DNA of 64,000 bases from Acidovorax sp. CCYZU-2555 (lineage in GTDB: Bacteria > Pseudomonadota > Gammaproteobacteria > Burkholderiales > Burkholderiaceae_C): the NCBI RefSeq assembly GCF_018413525.1, contig NZ_JAHCDD010000002.1, forward strand, positions 79,828-143,827. Reading direction: 5' to 3'. The notes beneath the pieces are model-generated. The model was not told the origin of the DNA and made no database searches. It worked only from the letters and a program-made list of their open reading frames with translations. Both the position numbers and the translations under genes were made by a program. How positions within the stretch are numbered: the stretch's first letter is position 1; every line of letters starts with the position of its first letter. Positions 25,850-33,615 of the stretch are shown here, one piece after another.

Positions 25850-26562
25850 GCACGACTCCCTTGCTGGCCTGCGAAGGCCTCGAAGCCGGCTATGGCGCGA
25901 GCCAGGTGCTGTTCGGCATCGATTTCCACATCATGCAGGGCGAAGTGGTGACGCTGCTGGGCCGCAATGGCATGGGCAAGAGCACCACCATCAAGACCAT
26001 CATCGGTGCGCTCAGGCCCAGCAAGGGCGAAGTGCGCTTCGCGGGTGAGTCGGTGAAAGCCAGGTCGCCCGACGCGATCGCGCGCCTGGGCGTGGCCATC
26101 GTGCCCGAAGGGCGCCACTGCTTTCCGAATCTCTCGGTGCGCGAGCACCTGGTGGCGTTCGCCGCGCAGCGCAACGGCCAGCGCGACGCCTGGACCCTGG
26201 AGCGCATCTACGGTGTGTTCCCGCGCCTCAAGGAGCGCGAGCACCACATGGGCAACCAGCTGTCGGGCGGCGAGCAGCAGATGCTCGCCATAGGCCGCGC
26301 GCTGTCGACCAATCCGCGGCTGCTGATTCTCGACGAGGCCACGGAAGGCCTGGCGCCCGTGATCCGCGAGGAAATCTGGCGCTGCCTGGCGACGCTCAGG
26401 GACGCGGGCCAGACGATTCTCGTGGTCGACAAATACGTGCACCGGCTCGTGGCCCTGGCCGACCGCCATGTGATTCTCGAGCGCGGCAATGCGGTCTGGC
26501 AGGGCACGTCCGCCGAGCTCAATGCCGATCGCGGGCTGTGGCACCAGCATTTGGGTGTGTGA
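25846..26562 (+). CDS. ABC transporter ATP-binding protein, LivF type
   Basis: A 238-residue ATPase: Walker A GRNGMGKST, ABC signature LSGGEQQMLAIGRAL, Walker B LLILDEATEGLAP and a TILVVDKYVH segment in which K replaces the usual switch-region E before the H position. GEVRFAGESVKARSPDAIARLGVAIVPEGRHCFPNLSVREHL is typical of LivF. It completes the five-gene transporter. Confidence 0.9.
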   Translation: MSTTPLLACEGLEAGYGASQVLFGIDFHIMQGEVVTLLGRNGMGKSTTIKTIIGALRPSKGEVRFAGESVKARSPDAIARLGVAIVPEGRHCFPNLSVREHLVAFAAQRNGQRDAWTLERIYGVFPRLKEREHHMGNQLSGGEQQMLAIGRALSTNPRLLILDEATEGLAPVIREEIWRCLATLRDAGQTILVVDKYVHRLVALADRHVILERGNAVWQGTSAELNADRGLWHQHLGV

Positions 26563-26566
26563 GCGC

Positions 26567-26613
26567 CGCTATTGCATCGAAAGCCGATGCACGCCCGAAT
26601 AGCGCGCATTTTC
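26567..26613 (+). terminator. Nested hairpin after livF, possible terminator
   Basis: Inner arms GCATCG/CGATGC and outer arms CGCTATT/AATAGCG can form a two-part stem, with CGCGCATTTTCC after it. The T run is short and displaced, so termination is plausible but uncertain. Confidence 0.45.
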
Positions 26614-26713
26614 CGTCCGACGAACGGTGGTGCGAAGACGACAGGGTGTAATTCAATTTGTGTCTTTTGTTGCTAACATGCATCCGACCTTGGCCTTTTC
26701 CTTCCCGGTAGAT

Positions 26714-27256
26714 ATGCATTCAACAACAAGCGGTAAGCGCGATCATGGCTTTACCCTGATAGAGCTTTTGGTGGTGGTGTCAATGCTGTCGATCCTCACG
26801 GCCATGGCGCTGCCCAGCTTCAAACTCCTGATCGATCGCTGGCGCGTGCAGCAGACGGTCGACAATCTTCGCTCCACCATGTTCTATGCGCGCTCCGAGG
26901 CCATTCGCCGTGGCGGCGATGTCTATGTCGAAAAACTGCCCAAGACCACGCCGGGCTGCACGCTCGCCATAGATGCCACGGATTGGGATTGCGGCTGGGT
27001 GGTGTTCATTGACGCCAATAAAGATCAGAAGTGGGATGCGGGCGAAGAGATCCAGCGCTTTTCCGCGTCGTCCAGCTTGACGGTGACCCGTTCCGCCGCT
27101 TCCGCTACGATCGCCATCGACCGCTGGGGCATGATCGACGGCGGCGATGTGGGCTTCAAGATCGCGCCTTATCCGTCGTCCGGCACCTCGCCGCTGACCA
27201 AGGATGTATGCATCGAGGCCAGCGGACGCATTGCCTCCCGCACCTGTTCCACATGA
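26714..27256 (+). CDS. fimT: Minor pseudopilin FimT/GspH family
   Basis: A type IV pilus minor pilin that helps prime pilus assembly at the inner membrane. The class III leader is MHSTTSGKRDHG with cleavage before FTLIELLVVVSMLSILTAMALP; glutamate at mature position 5 is present. A GspH-like C-terminal domain follows (RWRVQQTVDNLRSTMFYARSEAIRRGG, CGWVVFIDANKDQKWDAGEE). 180 residues. An in-frame ATG 36 bases earlier would give an unusually long leader, so 26714 is preferred. The stop overlaps the pilV start (ATGATG). Confidence 0.85.
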   Translation: MHSTTSGKRDHGFTLIELLVVVSMLSILTAMALPSFKLLIDRWRVQQTVDNLRSTMFYARSEAIRRGGDVYVEKLPKTTPGCTLAIDATDWDCGWVVFIDANKDQKWDAGEEIQRFSASSSLTVTRSAASATIAIDRWGMIDGGDVGFKIAPYPSSGTSPLTKDVCIEASGRIASRTCST

Positions 27257-27870
27257 TGGCCCGCAAGCGCCGCGGCATGCGCCGCCAGCGAGGCATCTCG
27301 CTGATCGAGTCCTTGATCGCCATGGTGGTCATGGCCCTGGGCATTCTGGGCATCGTGGGCGTGCAGATGCGCACGCTCACCGATACGCAGTCCGGCGTGC
27401 GCCGCGCCCAGGCAATCCGGCTGATCGACGATCTGGGCGAACGCCTGCAGAACAACCCGGATGCCCTCAACAATCTGACAACCTACACGACCAGCCCGGG
27501 CGCAAGCACCGACTGTGCGGCCGGGGCCTGCACGCCCGCCCAGCTGGCGGCTTTCGATATCCGCCAATGGCGCCTCAATGTGACCGCGGCACTGCCCGGA
27601 GGCAGCGCCACGGTGTTTGTTCCCCAGGGCGGAGCGCGGCAATTGGGCGTGATGATCGGCTGGAGCGAAAACCGCTTCAATGCCGGCGGAACCACGGGGA
27701 CAACGGCGCAGACGACGGCGCTCAACGCGCCGCTCAAGGTCAGCGGCACGAATGCGGCCGGTGAACTGAACTGTCCCGACGGCCAGAGCTGCCATATCCA
27801 GTACCTGCAGCCGACCCAGCGCTGCGCGCCCTGGACCATTGGCGGTACCAGCCTTTACTGCGCCAACTGA
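27253..27870 (+). CDS. pilV: Type IV pilus minor pilin PilV
   Basis: A 205-residue minor pilin. The leader MMARKRRGMRRQRG precedes ISLIESLIAMVVMALGILGIVGVQMRTL, with E5 intact, followed by AQAIRLIDDLGERLQNNPDALNN, typical of PilV. Cysteine pairs occur in the C-terminal region (DCAAGACTP and NCPDGQSC), probably disulfides. It overlaps fimT by 4 bases; an in-phase second ATG lies at 27256. Confidence 0.84.
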   Translation: MMARKRRGMRRQRGISLIESLIAMVVMALGILGIVGVQMRTLTDTQSGVRRAQAIRLIDDLGERLQNNPDALNNLTTYTTSPGASTDCAAGACTPAQLAAFDIRQWRLNVTAALPGGSATVFVPQGGARQLGVMIGWSENRFNAGGTTGTTAQTTALNAPLKVSGTNAAGELNCPDGQSCHIQYLQPTQRCAPWTIGGTSLYCAN

Positions 27871-27877
27871 AATCACC

Positions 27878-28750
27878 ATGTCCACTTCGCGTCATACGCG
27901 CCCCTCAGCGGCGCTGCGTTCGCCCGTACACAGCCGCGGCGTCTCATTGGTCGAGCTGCTGGTCGGCATTGCCCTGGGCCTGGTCGTGGTGGCGGTGGCG
28001 ATGGCTTCGCTCATGACCTCGCGCGGCATCACCGGCACCGTCACCGAATCCACGGCAATGCAGCAGCAGGCCTCCTATGCGTTTCGCGTCATAGGCCAGC
28101 AACTGCGCCAGGCCGGCAGCCTGGAGCTCAGCCTCACCCCTTCCATCGTGCCCGGCGCAGACCCCAACTCGGTGATGACGCCGGTCGCGTTCGATCCGCC
28201 CGATCCCGCAGGCACGCGGGCGCAGTTCGATCGCGGCGTCAGCACCATCGCGGGTACGGGCACGACCACACCGACGTTCACCGTCGGCTATCAGAACTAC
28301 GTGGAATCGGTGACGGCCGCGGATGATCCGGTCACCGCCTCGCTGCTGCGCGACTGCATAGGCAAGAACGAGGTGACGTCGGGCGTTCCCGATGCCGCCG
28401 TGCTGGTCAGCACGTTTGCGCGCGATGCAAACTCCAATGCACTTGTTTGCGCGGGTACGGGCAGTGAAACGCGCCGGGCCATCATTTCCAATGTGACGGA
28501 CATGCGCGTGCGCTATGTCGTGCAAAGCCCTCTGACCACGAACCTGCAGTACTTCGCCAACCCGGCCAGTGTGGGCAACTGGCGCAATGTGTATGCGCTT
28601 GAGGTCTGCCTCGAACTCAGCGGCACCGAAACGGTGTCCACGCCGGGCGCGCAGTACACCAATTGCAGCGGCACCAAGACTTCCTACGGGGACCGCCTGC
28701 GCATGGTGTTCCGCAACGTCTACCAGATTCGCAGCCAGGGTCAGCTCTAG
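27878..28750 (+). CDS. pilW: Type IV pilus minor pilin PilW
   Basis: A 290-residue protein with leader MSTSRHTRPSAALRSPVHSRG, then VSLVELLVGIALGLVVVAVAMASLM. The long C-terminal domain includes AFRVIGQQLRQAGSLEL and ends YGDRLRMVFRNVYQIRSQGQL. It is thought to form the tip or priming complex with PilV, PilX and PilY1. The start at 27878 gives a normal leader; pilV ends 7 bases before. Confidence 0.85.
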   Translation: MSTSRHTRPSAALRSPVHSRGVSLVELLVGIALGLVVVAVAMASLMTSRGITGTVTESTAMQQQASYAFRVIGQQLRQAGSLELSLTPSIVPGADPNSVMTPVAFDPPDPAGTRAQFDRGVSTIAGTGTTTPTFTVGYQNYVESVTAADDPVTASLLRDCIGKNEVTSGVPDAAVLVSTFARDANSNALVCAGTGSETRRAIISNVTDMRVRYVVQSPLTTNLQYFANPASVGNWRNVYALEVCLELSGTETVSTPGAQYTNCSGTKTSYGDRLRMVFRNVYQIRSQGQL

Positions 28751-28769
28751 CCGCCAGCCCCACACACCC

Positions 28770-29522
28770 ATGCCACGCTCGCTTTCCTCCTTCTCCTTGC
28801 GCCGCAGCCGCCGCTCCCAGCGCGGCGTGGCGCTGTATGTCGTGATCGTGTTCGTCATGCTGTCGATGCTGCTGGCCTCGTGGGCTGCGCGTGGCAGCCT
28901 GTTCAACGAGATCGTGGTCGGCAACGATGCCGACTATCGCCGCGCATTCGAGGCCGCGCAGGCCATGCTGCAAGACGCGGAATTCGATATCCGCGGCGTC
29001 CAGCCCAGCGGCGAAGCCTGCCTGCCTGTCCCGACAAAGACCGATGTATGCCGCACCGCTGCCACCGCGGTGTATTTCGATATCGAAACCAAGGATCTCG
29101 AGAGCAATCTGGCCGTCGTCAAGACCAACAGCCCGACCACCGGTTGCTACAAGGGAATCTGCGAAAAGCGCATAGGCGCGCAGGATTTCTGGAACAACAA
29201 GACGCTGCTCACGGCAATGATGGCCCAGAACGTCGGTGCACGCTATGGACAGTTCACCGGTGCGGACGCAGCCGGCACGGCGAATCCGTTGCTATCGGTG
29301 CAAACGGCCGGCAGCGGCGCCTGGTACTGGGTTGAAATCCTGCCCTATATCGACCCGAATGTTTCGTTGCTGTCGAGCGTGCCTGCGGGCTCCAATGTCG
29401 ACCGTTTTTCGCCGTCGCGCAAGAGATTGATGGTCTACCGCATCACGGCGATCGCACGCGGCAACAAGCCGAGCACCGAAGTCGTGTTGCAGTCTGTGCT
29501 GTCCGTCCAGGCCTTCGAGTAA
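28770..29522 (+). CDS. pilX: Type IV pilus assembly protein PilX
   Basis: A 250-residue minor pilin. The leader ends SQRG, followed by VALYVVIVFVMLSMLLASWAARGSLF, which lacks the usual E5 as is typical of PilX. EIVVGNDADYRRAFEAAQAMLQDAEFDIRG is the family's conserved helix extension. Further Cys pairs occur in the globular part. Same-strand neighbours on both sides support the assignment. Confidence 0.85.
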   Translation: MPRSLSSFSLRRSRRSQRGVALYVVIVFVMLSMLLASWAARGSLFNEIVVGNDADYRRAFEAAQAMLQDAEFDIRGVQPSGEACLPVPTKTDVCRTAATAVYFDIETKDLESNLAVVKTNSPTTGCYKGICEKRIGAQDFWNNKTLLTAMMAQNVGARYGQFTGADAAGTANPLLSVQTAGSGAWYWVEILPYIDPNVSLLSSVPAGSNVDRFSPSRKRLMVYRITAIARGNKPSTEVVLQSVLSVQAFE

Positions 29523-29586
29523 CGGCGGCCCCCTTGTTTTTCCTTTATCTGCCAGCAGCCGTGCCCAGTGCACTGGAAGTCTGATC

Positions 29587-32500
29587 ATGCGAGCCCCTTC
29601 CCATCTGCCCCGTGTCACTCTTGCTCTTCTGATTGCCGCGATCGGCGCTCCGGCCTCGGCCGCACAGATGAACTTCGTGCAATATCCGGCCGGAACAGCC
29701 TACAAGGCGCCGATTCCGAATGTGATCCTGTCGGTGGATACTTCCGGGAGTATGGCCTTTTGCGATGTCAGTGGAACATGCACCACGTCAAAGCAGCGCC
29801 TTACCTATGTGAAGCAAGGCTTGCAAGCCACGCTGATCGACAGCACCAAGTATGACGAGCAGTTCCGGCTGTCCTGGCAGTCGTTTGCTTGCGACAGCAT
29901 TCCATCGAGCCGAGGGAATTGCAGCAGTGACAATTCCATCGCCAAGTTTTCCGGCGCGCACAAGACCAATTTCAAGTCCTGGGTGTCGAATCTGACCGCA
30001 ACGGGATCCACCCCATCTCATAACCTGGTGTATAGCGCGGGCGAATACCTCAAGACCACGGGCAAAGACAGCCCTTGGAATGCCGTTCCGGGCACGGCGG
30101 ACAGCGCTCCGCTTGCCTGCCGGCGTGCCTACCATATCTTCCTGACAGATGGCGGCTGGAACTTTTCCTATGGCAGCATTACAAGTGCGTTCAAGAACGC
30201 AATGAAATTGCCAAATGCCAGTGCCACCATTCCGGTGCAGAACATCGATTCAAGAGCGGCCACGTTTCCCGATGGAAAGAGTTATTCGGACTCCAGCGCG
30301 CAGACAAGAATCTACCGCGACGATCATAAGAATCAAACCCGCATCACAACATCGAATAGGGTCAATACCTATTACGCCTATCCCACGCTCGCGGAGCTGG
30401 CGTTCAATTACTGGTCGACGGATCTGCAGCCTGGCATCAACAACGAATTGAAAGCCAAGATTCGCAAGACCGGGCAGGAGACATTCACCTCCGGGTCCAG
30501 ATCGGTCATGTTCGATGAGTACTGGAACCCCAGAAACGATCCCGCCAGCTGGCAGCATCTGGTGCAATACACAATTGGCTACGGCGCTTCGGCCGGCACG
30601 CTGAAAAAGAACAATCCGACGTCTCCGCAGTTCACTGGCGGAGTGTTTGGTATGTATGACATCGGCTTTGCTTCGCTCGCGACGGGTGCGACCACTTGGG
30701 ATAATGTGGCCTCCGAAGATGCGGACGGCGATTATGACGACTACCGCCCACAGGAAATGTGGCACATGGCGGTCAATAGTCGCGGCAAGTTCTACCCGGT
30801 CGCTGGCGGTGATCTGTCCGGGGTGTTTGCCGATATCTTTGATGACATCATTGTCGACACAACGGCACCCGTGAGCGGCACCACGTCGGAGTCGCGCTCG
30901 GTCAGCCGGGTCGGAACGCAGTCTTACCAGACCAATTACATCGCCGCCGATGACGCAAATTCGCTCGACAACCGCTGGTATGGATATGTCACTTCCAGCG
31001 CCATCGCCACCGATGGCACGACCAAGCCGAATCTGGACTGGGGCGTGGTCGACACCCGCAGCGTCACCAGCGCCGATAAGCTCGATGCGCGCACCGACAT
31101 CGCGCAACGCCTGATCGTTTCCTACGATATACAGAAGACCGCCAACAAGGGAATTTCGTTCAAGTGGGCCAATCTGAGCACGGCGGCCACCAACCCGACG
31201 CCCACGGCGGCGTCGGTGAAAATGTGGCTGCAAAAAGGCACGATAGGCAGCACCACCACCTTCAATGGCGACGGCCGCGGCGAAGACCGGCTCAATTTCA
31301 TTCGCGGGGATCGCACCAAGGAGCAGAAAACCGGCAACACCGGCGCGACTTTCCGCAACCGCAAGAGCCGCCAGGGCGATATCGTCAATTCGGCGATCTG
31401 GTACACGGGCACGCCGACCAATGGTCATGCGGCCACCAGCTATCGTACTTTCGCTGCCGACCATCGCGCGCGCCTGCCCATGTTGTACGTCGGTGGCAAC
31501 GATGGCATGCTGCATGGCTTCTCGGCCGAAGACGGCAGCGAGAAGCTGGCCTACATTCCCCATGGCGTGTTGCAGAATCTGGCCAAGCTGACGGACCGTG
31601 TCGACCCGGTGTATACCCACCAGTACTACGTTGACGGCTCGCCGTTTACCGGCGATGTGGATATCGGCACGACCAGTCCGCAGTGGCGCACGTATCTCGC
31701 GGGAACGCTGGGTGCGGGTGGGCGCGGCTATTTCGTGCTCGATGTCACCAAGCCCGGGTCCGCCAAGGAAAAATCGGGGGTCAGCAACGAGTTCACCGAA
31801 GCCAATGCGGCCAATCTGGTCGTGCTCGACAAGACCGCGGCCGCGGTCGGCGATGCCTTGCCGTCGGGCGGCAAGCCCGTGGACCCCAATGCGCACGCGG
31901 ATATCGGCCACATCATGGGCACGCCGGTGGTGTCCGAAAGCAACCAGCAGCGCGCCTTGCAGATCACGCGCACCAACAACAATCGCTGGGCGCTGATTTT
32001 GGGTAACGGCTACAACAGCCTCAACGAGCGTCCTGTGCTGCTGATCCAGTATCTGGACGGAACCAAGGAACTCAAGACCATTCCCGCGGTCGCCACCACG
32101 TCGGCCGAGGCCGTGGCCAATGGCTTGTCGACGCCCCAGTTTCTCGATGTCAACAGCGACGGCGCGCCTGATTATGTCTATGCAGGCGATCTGCGCGGCA
32201 ACCTGTGGAAGTTCGATATTTCGAGTGCCGATGCAACACGTTGGGGCGTGGCATTCGATGGCAATCCGCTGTTTACGGCCAACTATTCGGCCTCCGCGGG
32301 CAACTCGAGCCGCCAGCCGATCACGGTTCCGCCCGTGGTGCGTCCCAACCGCATAGTGGGCGGTCTGATGGTCGCGTTCGGTACCGGCCAAAGCCTGACA
32401 GAGGAAGACCGCGCCGACCGTGCCGTGCAGACGATCTACTCGGTTCTCGACAACACGCGTTACGCGATCGTGGCGACGGGTACGGACAAAGGCAAGGTCA

Positions 32501-33111
32501 CGATAGACGCCAGCAATCCTGTGCCTGCCACTGTCTCGGGGCGTTCGTCGCTGGTCTCCCTGGGAGTGAGTGCATCCAGCCTGACCCCGGGAACGGACGA
32601 AGCTTCTAGCCGTTCGTTCTGGCAATTCACCGGCGCGGTGGCCGGGACCGAAAGGGCCAGCACCGAAGTGAACTACAAGTGTGAAGCGACGGCCACGAAC
32701 TGCACCGTCAAGAAGGGCTGGTACATGGATCTGCCCGTCACCGGCGAGCGCGTGACGACCAACCTGGATTACTACGATGGCAGCGGCCTGTTGGAGATCA
32801 TCAGCGAAGTGCCGGCTTCGGGCAGCGCGACCGCCGCGGGCGAGGAAATCTGCGCGCCCACGCCGCAATCCGCCAAGCCGTTTCGCACGCTGATCAACAT
32901 CGCCACGGGCAGAGCGCCTTCGGTTGGGGTGATGTACATGGGCAAGGACATGGGCTACGGCCTGCACTTTAGCCGCATGACGGCCTCTAGCAAGGAACTG
33001 CGCGTCTCCACCAAGGGCGAGCAGATTCGTATCGGCAACGACGGCAAGAGGGACAGGCTTGCGCGCCTGCCCGAAGTGCTGATCCGCCCCAACTGGCGCC
33101 AACTCAAATAA
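29587..33111 (+). CDS. pilY1: Type IV pilus tip adhesin/biogenesis factor PilY1
   Basis: A 1174-residue secreted protein that caps the pilus and regulates extension and retraction. The signal peptide (LPRVTLALLIAAIGAPASAA) precedes a von Willebrand A-like domain whose metal site is DTSGSM (D51). The C-terminal half is a PilY1 beta-propeller (LPMLYVGGNDGMLHGFSAEDGSE, YVDGSPFTGDVD, WRTYLAGTLGAGGRGYFVLDVT). It has the calcium-binding loop DVNSDGAPDYVYAGD (residues 854-868), equivalent to the site controlling twitching in Pseudomonas. The first third is visibly richer in A/T codons than the rest. Its stop overlaps the pilE start by 1 base. Confidence 0.92.
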   Translation: MRAPSHLPRVTLALLIAAIGAPASAAQMNFVQYPAGTAYKAPIPNVILSVDTSGSMAFCDVSGTCTTSKQRLTYVKQGLQATLIDSTKYDEQFRLSWQSFACDSIPSSRGNCSSDNSIAKFSGAHKTNFKSWVSNLTATGSTPSHNLVYSAGEYLKTTGKDSPWNAVPGTADSAPLACRRAYHIFLTDGGWNFSYGSITSAFKNAMKLPNASATIPVQNIDSRAATFPDGKSYSDSSAQTRIYRDDHKNQTRITTSNRVNTYYAYPTLAELAFNYWSTDLQPGINNELKAKIRKTGQETFTSGSRSVMFDEYWNPRNDPASWQHLVQYTIGYGASAGTLKKNNPTSPQFTGGVFGMYDIGFASLATGATTWDNVASEDADGDYDDYRPQEMWHMAVNSRGKFYPVAGGDLSGVFADIFDDIIVDTTAPVSGTTSESRSVSRVGTQSYQTNYIAADDANSLDNRWYGYVTSSAIATDGTTKPNLDWGVVDTRSVTSADKLDARTDIAQRLIVSYDIQKTANKGISFKWANLSTAATNPTPTAASVKMWLQKGTIGSTTTFNGDGRGEDRLNFIRGDRTKEQKTGNTGATFRNRKSRQGDIVNSAIWYTGTPTNGHAATSYRTFAADHRARLPMLYVGGNDGMLHGFSAEDGSEKLAYIPHGVLQNLAKLTDRVDPVYTHQYYVDGSPFTGDVDIGTTSPQWRTYLAGTLGAGGRGYFVLDVTKPGSAKEKSGVSNEFTEANAANLVVLDKTAAAVGDALPSGGKPVDPNAHADIGHIMGTPVVSESNQQRALQITRTNNNRWALILGNGYNSLNERPVLLIQYLDGTKELKTIPAVATTSAEAVANGLSTPQFLDVNSDGAPDYVYAGDLRGNLWKFDISSADATRWGVAFDGNPLFTANYSASAGNSSRQPITVPPVVRPNRIVGGLMVAFGTGQSLTEEDRADRAVQTIYSVLDNTRYAIVATGTDKGKVTIDASNPVPATVSGRSSLVSLGVSASSLTPGTDEASSRSFWQFTGAVAGTERASTEVNYKCEATATNCTVKKGWYMDLPVTGERVTTNLDYYDGSGLLEIISEVPASGSATAAGEEICAPTPQSAKPFRTLINIATGRAPSVGVMYMGKDMGYGLHFSRMTASSKELRVSTKGEQIRIGNDGKRDRLARLPEVLIRPNWRQLK

Positions 33112-33575
33112 TGAAGATTCCCGCAATGCAAGCCGTTTCCCGCAGCCGATACAAGAACCCGCAGCAGGGCTTCACGTTGATCGAAATGTTGATTGCCGTG
33201 GCCCTGGTCGGCATCCTCGCTGCCGTGGCCATTCCCAGCTACAGCGAATATGTGCGCCGCGGCCACCGCGCCGAGGCGCGCGCAGGCCTGCTGCAGGCGG
33301 CCCAGTGGATGGAGCGCGCATCGACGGCGACCGGCGCCTATCCAACGATCAATGCGTTCAACGCCACCACGCTGACCACGGTGCCTTCGAGCAGATATAC
33401 CATTGCCATCGATGCGGGCCGCACGGATTCCACCTACTCCTTGACCGCGACGCCGCAAAATGCCCAGACGGGTGACCGATGCGGTGCGTTCACGCTGCGC
33501 CAGGACGGCCTGCGCGGCGCGAACGGCAAGAAAGCCAATGAAGCCGGCTATGAAAGCAACTGCTGGTCCCAATGA
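33111..33575 (+). CDS. pilE: Type IV pilin-like protein PilE
   Basis: A 154-residue pilin. The leader ends NPQQG, followed by FTLIEMLIAVALVGILAAVAIPSYSEYVRRGHRAEARAGL, the standard PilE N-terminal helix with E5. The C-terminal part has a disulfide-type pair (DRCGAFTL, ESNCWSQ). In other proteobacteria PilE at the end of the fimT-pilVWXY1 operon is a minor pilin, so it is probably not the major fibre subunit. Confidence 0.88.
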   Translation: MKIPAMQAVSRSRYKNPQQGFTLIEMLIAVALVGILAAVAIPSYSEYVRRGHRAEARAGLLQAAQWMERASTATGAYPTINAFNATTLTTVPSSRYTIAIDAGRTDSTYSLTATPQNAQTGDRCGAFTLRQDGLRGANGKKANEAGYESNCWSQ

Positions 33576-33615
33576 CGGTGTTTGAATCCGGCCCAGGCCA
33601 TCTCAGGAGGTATGT

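Noticed and set aside
30250..33126. Very long minus-strand open frame (958 codons) opposite pilY1
   Set aside because: pilY1 on the plus strand has signal, VWA, propeller and calcium motifs and fits the operon; the minus frame has no family content and is a GC-codon mirror effect.
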